DNA of 64,000 bases from Agelas oroides (Eukaryota; Porifera; Demospongiae; Agelasida; Agelasidae). Position numbers and translations under genes: made by a program. This document shows, in pieces, positions 45,746-56,583 of the stretch (its first letter is position 1; the number at the start of each line of letters is the position of its first letter). The notes beneath the pieces are model-generated. The model was not told the origin of the DNA. It ran no database searches and saw only the letters and a program-made list of their open reading frames with translations. The DNA lies in NCBI GenBank assembly GCA_949130485.1, contig OX422183.1:12002543-12066542 (forward strand), in the 5' to 3' direction.

Positions 45746-46480
45746 GTTTGTATAGCACAGTCAGCGCAGTTGGATGTACTACTCAAGCTCATTTCTGTGG
45801 CAATAAATGACATGTAACTTTGTTTTTGTCTTCAGCAGCTAAATGTCTGATTGGAAAGACCACTTCTGTTCATACAGAGACATAGATCCAACATGTATAC
45901 CCTAGTAATTATCTGATTCAACAGCTCAGGTTTTCAGATCACAACACTATACTACAGTGGGTCCTCGAGATGTGAACACATTTGCTATTCAAATGACCAT
46001 GTGTTGAATGTAGTCTGTGTAGCTACTCCATCCTCTTAGTTTTACGTATTTGCTTAGCAAGTAACTTGAACTTCCATTTATGCACTAAAGTATGCATGGT
46101 ATTCAGGACGTATAGCCACAGGCACAGTCATGTATGTAGCTAAATTGCAGTGATCAGCTTATATATTGTTGTAGTCCCTTGGTTAGCATCTGTTTGTACA
46201 AGCACTATAGTGTATGTACTGGTATATAGCATGTTTGTTTGGTAGACATGTTTTATTAGCAAGTGTGCTTGTGTACTTCAATCTTGATTCTAGGCCTTTC
46301 TTGGAATGCAAGGATGATTACCCATGACCTGTTATGTCTACACTTTATACATCATTGAGCAATACCACCAACAGGATATCCTATCTTCATTGTTTCAAGC
46401 ACATTAATCAATGTTCCAGAAAATGCAATCATATTGACAATAACAACAGTTAAGTACAAATAGCTAGGCTAGCTCAGACC

Positions 46481-46732
46481 CAGAGGAGGTCGGACATGGT
46501 TGAACTTTACTAATTAAAATGGCTGAGGTCACACTAATTGATTTTTCGTATCTCAACAGACTAGCTCTCTCGGCTTTGACCGAGGTGGGCCCCAGTTTTC
46601 AAATCAGGATTCAAGGCTGGATCCAGTCATAGAAAAAGCTAAAAAAACTTTCTACCTTGCAATATCCAAGATCAATTAGTGTGACCTCAGTTGTTTCAAT
46701 TAGCAAAGGTCAACCATGTCCGACCTCCTCTG
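46481..46732. mobile_element. 252-bp MITE, CAGAGGAGG termini, 9-bp duplication
   Basis: Inverted ends of about 70 bp begin CAGAGGAGGTCGGACATGGT and continue through the complement of GAGGTCACACTAATTGAT. The direct flanks are GCTCAGACC on both sides (46,472-46,480 and 46,733-46,741). The CAG terminus is hAT-like, yet the duplication reads as 9 rather than 8 bp. No coding capacity. Confidence 0.85.
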
Positions 46733-46939
46733 GCTCAGACCACCTGCAGCCAGAATTTTAGGGTTATTTTCCTTTTTTGGTTGGAAGTAAACCTAGAGTA
46801 TAATGAACTGCAAGATGCCATATTTGGTGGACATGTTTTATAGCAAGTACAGATCCAACTTCAATCTTGATCCTAGCCCTATCCTAGCTGCAGAGGATGC
46901 TCTAGTATATTAAGACACAATATGTAGCTATGCAGAGTA

Positions 46940-49900
46940 TTAATCCCACAGGTAATGTGCCTTGCATGGATGGAAGAACTCTTGATTGGTATGAGCACAT
47001 TCAGTTGCACCTGCCCCCAGGCCCCTCTCCCAGCGGCCTATGGACGAGGCTAACCAGGTGGCTGCTATTCGATAGTCACAGTTTACATGGTTGGTTCTAT
47101 ATACAGAAATATACAAATATGGCAAAGAGCTTGTGTTATCAAACAGTGCTAAGGTCAAAGTCTCAGGAGGTAATATGGTATCATAATGGTGTTACCAAAT
47201 ATGGTATTACCTGATAAGCTGACACATGACACTAATGGTTAGCAAACCACATGTCACTTCACTTCCTTTGGGACTTGCTCTTGCAACACCATATATGTCT
47301 ACAGGAAGATGGGGGTACAGTAATGAACCAGTTTAAGGTACAAGTAAAGTACCTAAGGAAATCACATGCATTGAGGCATCTTCCATAATAATACAATACT
47401 TACTTGGTCATACTGAGTTTTAAGAAATATTAATGCCAAATCTGGTGAAGAGTATAGCTAGCTGAATGTAAGTTGCCCAATTGCCCAAAATGTGATCTTT
47501 TTGGGCAATTGACTTCCCATTAGCAATACAGCAGTAACTACAAATTGATCTTATGTGCCGTCATGTAAACACTTCACTCAAAGGTTTTTTGGTAATGTAA
47601 GGTTATGTAGTTATTTGGTCCCAGTTCTCAGTCTCAAAACAGATAGTCTAAGGGCTGACGTTTGAGATGTACAAGTGTCTTATACTTACACTCGTACGTG
47701 TTTTGATGCACCCAAAAACATCAAGCAAGCACCAAATGTGACACGCTTGGTATAAAACGGGAGTAATGTTCACGTGAGCTATTGATAGCTACTCTCTTTA
47801 TTGTTGTTTCAGTCACACATTCTTTTGTTTGAGAAAGAAGGAAAAAAGAATTTCTTCAAATATTTGCAGCAGTTGGTATACTGAATCCAATCCAATTGTG
47901 TTTTTTATTTCCTTTTTTTTCAGACAATCAAGTCAAATATTTAGAATATACGCAACATCTGTATACAAGCAAAATTCTAAAACCTTTTACCGCTTACTGC
48001 TGTTTCTTGAATAATAATTATCTAGATATTCAAAAAGAGCCGTTCTAAAGCTTTTAGAATGATGCAATCAGCTGCTCCATTATTGTAATGTCATAAAATG
48101 CATGGTCACCACCATTTCAATTAGCAACATCTTATAGTGTTTATTAACACATTGTCCCAGATGACCATACCCTGAGGCACATGACACTAGTGGTTGGTAA
48201 ATCACATGGTATTAATAGTCCCCGGTACTTTACCATGAATCACTCCACTTTCTTTGATAACCTATATTTGGTGTGAGAACTATATAATTGCGTCTAAAAA
48301 AGTTGGGATACAGTGTAAACATGATACATACATGGAAGTCATCCACAAACCATACATGGGTACATGTAATTCCCTTGAACACTGTACCTTCCATTAGAAT
48401 GCTTTTCCCCTTTCATATCAAAAACATACCAAATTTGGTAGCATAGTTGATTGCAAGCCTAATATGTGTCTAATAAAAGGTGGGATACAGTGTAAACTAC
48501 TATCATTATGACACATACACGGGAGTCATTAACAAACCATACATAGGTACATGTGATTCCTTTGAGCTTTTTCCCCTTCACATAATAAACATGCCCAATT
48601 TAGTTGATTGTAAGCTTAAACTTTGTAAGGTAATTCACCTCAGAACAAAACACCTCTGCAATCAAGGAAGCAAATAAGCAGCTGACTTTACACTTTGTTC
48701 TTGTGCAATTCAAAGACTGATTGCATAAGCTCATCTTCCATCAAGCTTTATTGGCAGCCCAACCAACCCCTAAGTTTTGAACAGCCTATATGAAGACACT
48801 TGAAAATCATAAATTGAAAAGGCGAAAATGCGTAACGATGAATGGATAACGGATTTTGAGATAATGTGACCTTTCACTGTAGGACAGCACAATCACAGGC
48901 TTGTTGCCGTGCAACTGGTGCATTGCAACATACACTGTTGCATGCACACAGACACGACCAGCTACAGCATGAGTGCATCTATGATGGCTACATGAACAAG
49001 AGTCCACTAACATTTCCTCACAAGCTTGTATAAACTTTTAATGCCACAGCACAACATTATTGCAAATGCTAAGTTGTAGTCTGCTTGGTGATACTATATA
49101 AAACAATTTTATGTTATGCTGTCCTACACACTATTTGCATGAGTCTTTAGTATCAGTTAATTTTATTTCCCATACCCAAGCTTACCTTTCTTTGCTCCCC
49201 CTCTGCTGGCTGGTTGAAGCACCCTGACTTGTTTGTGTTGTACAAATTATGATTGTCCTTATTTGCAAATCTCTGCTACCTCCCTGGTGTTTTCATATGT
49301 TCTCGATCTTCACAATAATTCATACAAAATGAACCATAATACTGTTGTTAACCTATATGCGTGAGACTGTTATAATGACTTCAGATCATGCTTTGTGTAA
49401 TATTTACCCACATTCTGCAATAACTGTATAATTTTGTGTTATATAGCTTCTCCAGTTTCCACCCTGGCAACCTCAATACACAAAGCAAAAAGTAAGTGGC
49501 CAGGCCTCCCACATAAAGCATCTTGCTAAACACATCAAAAAATGTACCAAGGGCATCTTACTCTGAAATTTCCATGAAACACTGTTCTGCAGAACTAATG
49601 TGGTAATGATATTGCAATTTCCTGTACCATGACATGAATTGCTCAGTGATAGCATCTCATTGTTGCCCCGTCTGTAAATGGATCTGCGAAATCAATTTGT
49701 CTGTAGCTCCAGATGCTTGCCACTCGATTCCATTCAATACTGGTTCATGCATTCCACACTATTTCTATACACACTGCTACCATCTCAGAATGCTTCCTTG
49801 CCACTAGAGCTTCATAGATGTTAAAGTGCTAAATACTGCTTTCATTCCATTAGACTTAACTCTGTGAGTCTAGCTACTGATTTACCAGATCCCACAAGTC

Positions 49901-51920
49901 ATTTCAAGTATGTACAAATCACCACCTAACCTGGCTATATTCCAACCTGTTCGACCTAACAAGTGAATAGCCTGTCCACAATCAGCTGACAATGACAGTA
50001 CTATATGAACACTGGCCTCCCTACCTAAACCCCACAAAGCAGTATCACAGTGTCACTTTTGCAACAGATTCACAACTATGCATTGATGAATTAGACCAAC
50101 CATTGTTACATTACCGATTATACCGTCAAATCAACATGAATGTGACAGCAGCTATTCCAACGGTAGATGCAAGACCCATGCAACTGCATGACAAACTGAG
50201 TGTGGTATTAGCTAGCTAGGCATGTCAAGCTTTGAACTGTACCTATTTATCTCATTTGAATGATGCTGAGCATTTCTGAATCATAGCTAGCATGCTGTTC
50301 AGGGTGAGTGGTGGACTGCGCTCAAGTTGTATACAATGTGGTCACTGGCTATATGTATTATTAGATCTACAGCAATGGGCAAATGCAAAGGGCATGCACA
50401 GAGTGCAACTATTATTAACTGAATGTGCTTTCTACAAGAGTTGTGAGTTCATACGAGTAATGCTACTTAAGTCTAAACTATCTGCGGCCATAAAGTTCCC
50501 AGCCCTCATAGCAAACTCCACTGTCACAGTAGCTACTCCATGCAGTCTCAAGGTCTTTGCTGGTACTGTTTCATGCATTGCCTCCTTTAAGTAACCTAAC
50601 TGGCTTCCAAAACTGTAAAGTAAGCCTTGGACCTATTTAACGATTTAGTTAACTCATTTCTCTTCAGCTTATTTAGCTGTAAGTTCATCATCCTTTTGTT
50701 ACCAGTTCCATGGGCTTGTATAAATAACTACCGGGGTTAGTATGTTTTTGCATGACTCATTTAAAGCGTTTGCGGTGATAGAATCGCTTGGTACTGTGCA
50801 TGCTGGAAATTTGCAGCTAAGTGTGTTGTGTACATTTCATTATAGTCAACCTTTATTGATAAAAGCTGTTAATTGTCAAATTTTATCACACTATGTTGGG
50901 GTTATTGGAGAATTTTGGACACAATACATCATGCAGTAGGGTCAAAACAGTTTCACAGTCCCTTAAACTGGTGAGTATTCTACACAACAATAGACACTAC
51001 CCTTTTACATTTGTCATGCATGTAATTATAACATCAACAACAAGGGCAGTGTTTGTAGACTTGATCAAAATAGGTCTGGCCTGCACATGTATTGCGGCTA
51101 TTGGTTAAGTTATTGCTTAAACCATGTGATGATCAAGAGCTCTTTGATGGGAAGGAGCCATGAGGGTTACCGGTAAGGACAGATACCAGCTTTTGTCCAA
51201 TGGACTGTTGAGTGATTCCTCCCGTAGTAACCAACAGTATTTTGGCATCCAACTTGTGCACCATCAGGAACTAAGACTTGCAGATTGCACTTGCCTTTTT
51301 AAGATCCATCCAGAGATACTCAGCAGCTGACTGGAACAGGGCTCGTGAGTTGTTAAACAGTACTAACTGAAATTGTTTTTGAAAACATAAATTATGCATG
51401 GTTTGGAAGCATCCATTTACACAAAAATATTCCCAAAGTCATGTTAACAAAATGGCATAACCTTACCTGGTTGTCGACTTTTCATCAAGGAGCTCCTAAC
51501 CTTATGGTTTTAGCAATAACTTGAACCAACAGCCACAACACATATGTACAATTTTGGTCAAGTCTACAAATACTGCCCTTGATGTTACAGTTTACATGCA
51601 TGACAACTGCAAAGGGTAGTGTCTATTGTTGTGTAGTACTCACCATGACATGCAGTACAATGAATCTTGAAACTGAAGTAGCTATAAAACCATGGGTTGT
51701 TTAACTGACTAGTTTTGGCAGTGTAGCTTTGTCCCTGCTGCATGATTTAAAATTCCAATCCCTCCAACACAACGTGATAAAATGTTTGACCACAGCTGTT
51801 ATTAAAGATCAATTACACACCACGATCGGTAATTTTGCTACAAAGTTACAGCACAGTATAATCAAGAGACTCTATCACTACAGAAAAGTTTTAGGTAGTG
51901 ATACACTGTTCTTTTCTCTC
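46940..51920. other. 5-kb gene-poor stretch
   Basis: No exon with convincing splice sites or domain similarity was found on either strand. It contains a 42-bp half of the TAG...CTA termini (47,020-47,055), an imperfect tandem duplication (48,300-48,640), and scattered AT-rich repeats. A small conserved block (49,860-49,990) resembles 24,355-24,490. Single-exon frames at 49,992-50,219 and 50,292-50,594 have no recognisable features. Confidence 0.45.
48300..48640 (+). repeat. Imperfect tandem duplication, about 180-bp unit
   Basis: GGATACAGTGTAAAC, GAGTCATTAACAAACCATAC and TACATGTGATTCC-TTGA blocks occur in order at 48,307-48,460 and again at 48,483-48,640. Confidence 0.7.
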
Positions 51921-51944
51921 TCAATGTTTCACCCTTTGCGCTTC

Positions 51945-53180
51945 TTCAGGCAATCAACAATACAACATTATAGACAGTAATGTTGTTGTTTGCCTGAAGA
52001 AGCCCAAAAGGCTTGTGTTGTTGATTGCTTGAAGAAGCCCAAAGGGTTTGTGTTGTTTACCTGAAGAAGCCCAAAGGGTTTGTGTTGTTTGCCTGAAGAA
52101 GCACGAAGGGCTTGCGTTTTTGTTTGCCTGAAGAAGCACAAAGGGCTTGTGTTGTTGTTGTTTGCCTGAAGAAGCACAAAGGGCTTGTGTTGTTGTTGTT
52201 TGCCTGAAGAAGCACAAGGGCTTGTGTTGTTGTTGTTTGCCTGAAGAAGCACAAAGGGCTTGTGTTGTTGTTGTTTGCCTGAAGAAGCACAAAGGGCTTG
52301 TGTTGTTGTTGTTTGCCTGAAGAAGCACAAAGGGCTTGTGTTGTTGTTTGCCTGAAGAAGCACAAAGGGCTAGTGTTGTTGTTGTTTGCCTGAAGTAGCA
52401 CAAAGGGCTTGTGTTGTTGTTTGCCTGAAGAAGCACAAAGGGCTTGTGTTGTTGTTTGTCTGAAGAAGCTAAAAGGGCTTGTGTTGTTGTTTGTCTGAAG
52501 AAGCTAAAAGGGCTTGTGTTGTTGTTTGTCTGAAGAAGCCAAAAGGGCTTGTGTTGTTGTTTGCCTGAACAAGCCCGAAGGGCTTGTGTTGTTGTTTGCC
52601 TGAAGTAGCACAAAGGGCTTGTGTTGTTGTTTGCCTGAAGAAGCACAAAGGGCTTGTGTTGTTGTTGTTTGCCTGAAGTAGCACAAAGGGCTTGTGTTGC
52701 TGTTTGTCTGAAGAAGCTAAAAGGGCTTGTGTTGTTGTTTGTCTGAAGAAGCCCGAAGGGCTTGTGTTGTTGTTTGCCTGAAGTAGCACAAAGGGCTAGT
52801 GTTGTTGTTTGCCTGAAGAAGCTAAAAGGGCTTGTGTTGTTGTTTGCCTGAACAAGCCCGAAGGGCTTGTGTTGTTGTTTGCCTGAAGTAGCACAAAGGG
52901 CTTGTGTTGTTGTTTGCCTGAAGAAGCACAAAGGGCTTGTGTTGTTGTTGTTTGCCTGAAGTAGCACAAAGGGCTTGTGTTGCTGTTTGTCTGAAGAAGC
53001 TAAAAGGGCTTGTGTTGTTGTTTGTCTGAAGAAGCCCGAAGGGCTTGTGTTGTTGTTTGCCTGAAGTAGCACAAAGGGCTAGTGTTGTTGTTTGCCTGAA
53101 CAAGCCCGAAGGGCTTGTGTTGTTGATTGACTGAAGAAGCACAAAGGGCTAGTGTTGCTGATTGCTTGAAGAAGCACAAA
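51945..53180. repeat. 35-bp minisatellite with higher-order structure
   Basis: About 35 copies of a unit close to TTTGCCTGAAGAAGCACAAA followed by GGGCTTGTGTTGTTG. The unit is 35 bp, or 38 bp where an extra TTG is present. Variant units (AAGTAGCAC, AACAAGCCCG, AAGAAGCTAAAA, AAGAAGCCCG) recur in the same order, giving a block of seven to eight units that starts at 52,561 and again at 52,844. One inverted unit (CTTCTTCAGGCAATCAACAA) sits at the left edge. The unit has no stop in most minus-strand frames, so long frames of Gln/Asn/Thr-rich protein appear. These are by-products, not a gene. It lies directly beyond the Ig exon of gene C. Confidence 0.9.
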
Positions 53181-53291
53181 GAGAAAAATGTTGCGATGAA
53201 TTACAAGTTGCAAAGGGCAGCGCGTCTCTACTACAAATTCACTCTAGAGGAGTGCTACACGAAATATACTCTATCACTACTCTGGACTTAC

Positions 53292-54020
53292 CCAACCCAT
53301 ACTGACAGTCAGTTGAGCAGTCTCACTGAATGAAGCTCCATCCACATAAGCAAAACAGGTAAAGTTAGTGGTGTTGATGGCAACTGAGGCTGTAACAGTT
53401 GAATGTCTGTATACCGGTGTACTCAGTTGCTTCACTGAATCTAATACGTATAGTTCAGCATATTGTCCATCGCTTTCGAGATCAACCAGGGTACCATTGA
53501 CATACCATCCTGCATTTCATCCACTTGCTTTGCAGAAGAAACTTGTAACAGTATCCATGGGCTTGTTAGATGGATTGACAAAAATCACTGCAAATAATTA
53601 ATATGTATAGTGGCATGTAAGCATGGACTCTTGGTAGACCTCAACATCAACTTTATTACAAAATGACTACATGTATATAGGTTAACACAACTGCAAACAT
53701 GCAACAACACAATATATTTGCTATTAATTGGTACACATATTTAGGAACTGGACTACTGGACTCACGAAACTGCTTCTGAATGAAGTATGAAGGGGTCTAT
53801 AAACACTCCTGCCACAGCCTTGCAAATTGCACAATCCATTCCCAGCGAGATCAGAGTGTTTTAGCTCTAAATTACTATACATTTGCCCTTCAGAGCCAGT
53901 TTTCATGAGTCCAATCCACTGAATAGTAATAGCCCATGTGCACACCTCCTGCGCCTGTAGTGCACGTAGCGATATCTGCAGCATGAACGCTGCCAGGGCA
54001 AGGCCGAGAGCCACAGACAT
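53292..54020 (-). pseudogene. Gene C: broken opposite-strand copy of the gene D 5' part
   Basis: Exon 1 (53,946-54,020) encodes MSVALGLALAAFMLQISLRA, clearly related to the gene D signal peptide. Exon 2 (about 53,292-53,587) encodes an Ig domain sharing SFFCKASG, GWYVNGTLVDLE and [13 protein letters not shown] with gene D. Two faults are visible. A TGA stop follows KASG, where gene D reads on to its conserved Trp. The exon 1 donor has shifted, so the exon is 75 nt rather than 76 and no longer fits the phase-1 acceptor. The exon 2 donor region has also gained bases. No FN3 or membrane exon follows; the minisatellite begins there. It is best read as a pseudogene, though sequencing error at the TGA cannot be ruled out. 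Confidence 0.7.
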
Positions 54021-54356
54021 CTTGGATAAGTTCTGACGTACAAACTGCAAAACTCATCGGTTATATACAACGTAATCTAGCTAAAGTATTGCTCCCGATT
54101 CACGAGCGAGCCGCTCGTTATATCGTACGCTACGCGCATGCGTGCGTCAACCGCGGCGCGGCGCAGCGCCTGCTGTGAGGGTGACATAAGTCCCTTAATT
54201 TAGGTTATTGGCTCCTGATGGTAGTTACACGTGTACACCTTATTTTAATCTACATGGAATTAGCTCTAGGTACAAAAAAATTGAAGCTCAGTCCCCAGTT
54301 TGCCCTATTTCTATAGTTCAGTTGCGTATTCACTAATGCTGGCACTACAGAAATAG

Positions 54357-54470
54357 GACCATTTTCTTCTAAACTGAAAGTAGTCCAGCAACTCCCAGTG
54401 CACCTTGCAACTGAGCTGGGACTCACTCTTTATGTGGTCTGGCTATGGACTTTGCTCTATGCTTGCCTCA
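54357..54470 (+). pseudogene. Relic of a gene D-type FN3 exon
   Basis: CTGAA-GTAGTCCAGCAACTC then CACCTTGCAACTGAGCTGGG and ACTCACTCTTTATGTGG parallel gene D exon 3 (CCAGCAACTTCC, CACCTTACAACTGAGTTGGG, CCCTTTACATGG). About 27 nt have been lost between the blocks, and the frame is not kept. It lies on the plus strand between genes C and D, so a third copy once existed here or an inversion occurred. Confidence 0.55.
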
Positions 54471-54699
54471 GAGTGTCTGATCATCACAATTTAGTTCCAG
54501 CTTGCTTGACTACTAAGTTAATCATAGTAATGCCGCTAGCCTCATGGCTGGTCCATCTCCAGCTAGAGTCTCAATTCTTAATTCTTAATATCAAACTAAA
54601 CATAACACCACAGATAGTATTGGGTGTGCTTCCAAAAACATATCAAGGAAACAATGAACCTATAAATTACTCTCGCTGGTAGATTGATTTTGCGCATGA

Positions 54700-55340
54700 C
54701 CAAAGGTAGCTACACTGTGTGTGTCCAAATAAGACAGTCTAGAACAACTGCTGATAGCCATATTTCTAATCTTGATATTGAAAGTGCACAGTGAGACTAC
54801 AAACTTGCTACACACATACTATGGAAGGCAAGAAATGAGGATTTGTATATATATATACTCATAGAGCATCTTTTGTACAGCATACACCAATGGAGGACTG
54901 AAAACATTAGTTTTTGAGGAGAGAACCTTGGAATGAAGCCACGACAGCTCTACTGTTAATGTGCTTCCAACTGATTCACTCAGCAGAGCCTATAAGTTCA
55001 TGCATGGGTGCCTAGTGTCTCCCAAAAAGCCAGTTACCTTATACTTTGCTCAGTGTTGTATCTGAGCTAGTGTCTAATTCATACAAATGTTGATGATGCC
55101 AATTGTGCATCTAATAAAGTGTATCTAAACTTCCCATCTTTACTTTGGGGATTTTACCATTGATTGGCTCACCACTTTGCTTTTGGCGACCTTATTCGTA
55201 GCTATACCAATATTAACCATGCAAGCCAAAAGGGAGTGGGAGTAATGTATAGTAACTGTAAAAGGGCTTAGATTATGTGTCATGTGTGAAGAACTGAAAG
55301 GTTGCCTCACCATCTGATAGTTTGCTTGCTTGAATATTGT
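54700..55340. other. No gene recognised between gene C and the tandem duplication
   Basis: AT-rich sequence with a TATATATA tract near 54,847 and no frame with domain or splice support. Confidence 0.4.
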
Positions 55341-55344
55341 TTAT

Positions 55345-55705
55345 GGTAGCTCTATGTTTGGTCATTATGCCTGCAGGCTGTTAAGGGGTGCAGCTAATGC
55401 AACCCTAAGCGCCATGAACTGTCAAGCGACTGTGAAATTGTGAAGTGTGCATCAACATTGATCATATGAGCTCAGAATTGAAATGAAGTCTATAAATCCC
55501 TGCTTGACTATCGTTTATGGTATTTACATTCAGTGGGCATTATGCCTGCAGGCTAGTAGGGGATGCAGCTAATGCATGCAACCCATTAAAAGCACCATGA
55601 ACTGTCAGGAGACTGTTTTGCAATATGAAAATGTGAAGTGTAGCTACATCAACATTTGAGCTCAAAATGAAAATGGTGCGTGAAGCCTATAGCTAAATCC
55701 CTGTC
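55345..55705 (+). repeat. Tandem duplication, about 175-bp unit
   Basis: CATTATGCCTGCAGGCT, GGGGTGCAGCTAATGCA-CAACCC, GCCATGAACTGTCA and ACATCAACATT-GAGCTCA occur in order in two successive units with small indels. Confidence 0.8.
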
Positions 55706-56583
55706 AATATTTTCTGATGAATCATACAACCAATCGTGTGAAGCTATATGATGAAGCTATGCAACTATTTTGTTTCACTGTTTAAAAGGCTCTACATTCA
55801 TGGGCTAATTAAATATTGACGCTTGAAGCACATATGAGAGTAGATGCATTTTTATACGGTAATTAAGGCTTACAGTCACACATTCCAAGCTTAGTTACTT
55901 TTTTCACCATGCTGTCTGTGGTAGCCTGGCTTGTCTCCCTTGCATAGTCTGAAACAGCTACCCAAAAGCATGGTGGCATTGCACAGTCTAGCTGTCAGTA
56001 TGGAAAGAACTTTATGCACGGAGAAGTGGACATATTGCATGGCTATTTTAGCGTGGTATATTGGTTCACAGGGGAAGGGGCAGAGTAAGCATGAGCAAAC
56101 CCTTATTCTCCAACTGGGTTCGAGATTTAACCCATGCATCAGGACCATGCTGCATGTTCATTCAGATAGGGAGGCCAATGTCCAGGGCTAAGACTTTCAG
56201 ACTTCTGAGGTGCCCACCTTGAAATTGTAGGCGTGCAGTATGCATGCTCACTGGCTATTGCTATAGAGTTTTGGGCCAGTAAAAATGTTGTTTGTGCCAA
56301 GCAATGATGTTATGACGTCACGCCAGTTATTTCCGGTGGGAGGAGTAGAGGGGAGGCAAATACGTACGACAGGCTGTAACGAGCCCTGCTGTTTGCTCGA
56401 GCAACTCGGAAACTCTCACAGGTAAACTCAAAGGTAAAGACATCATTTTACATTGGACTGTTAATGTTTTAGGAAGATTATTTCCCTCGTTTTGCTGATA
56501 ATGTAGGTATGCAGGCTTTTTAGTCTGGCCGGTCAGAAGGGTTCGGTGTCCATACAGCACGTCAGAGTTCCTCCAGGCCCAGG

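Noticed and set aside
51954-53072. A 372-codon minus-strand open frame of Gln/Asn/Thr-rich repeats
   Set aside because: It is produced by a 35-bp minisatellite whose unit length shifts the frame every copy. Overlapping frames are open too, there is no start context or splice support, and the unit is not a multiple of three.
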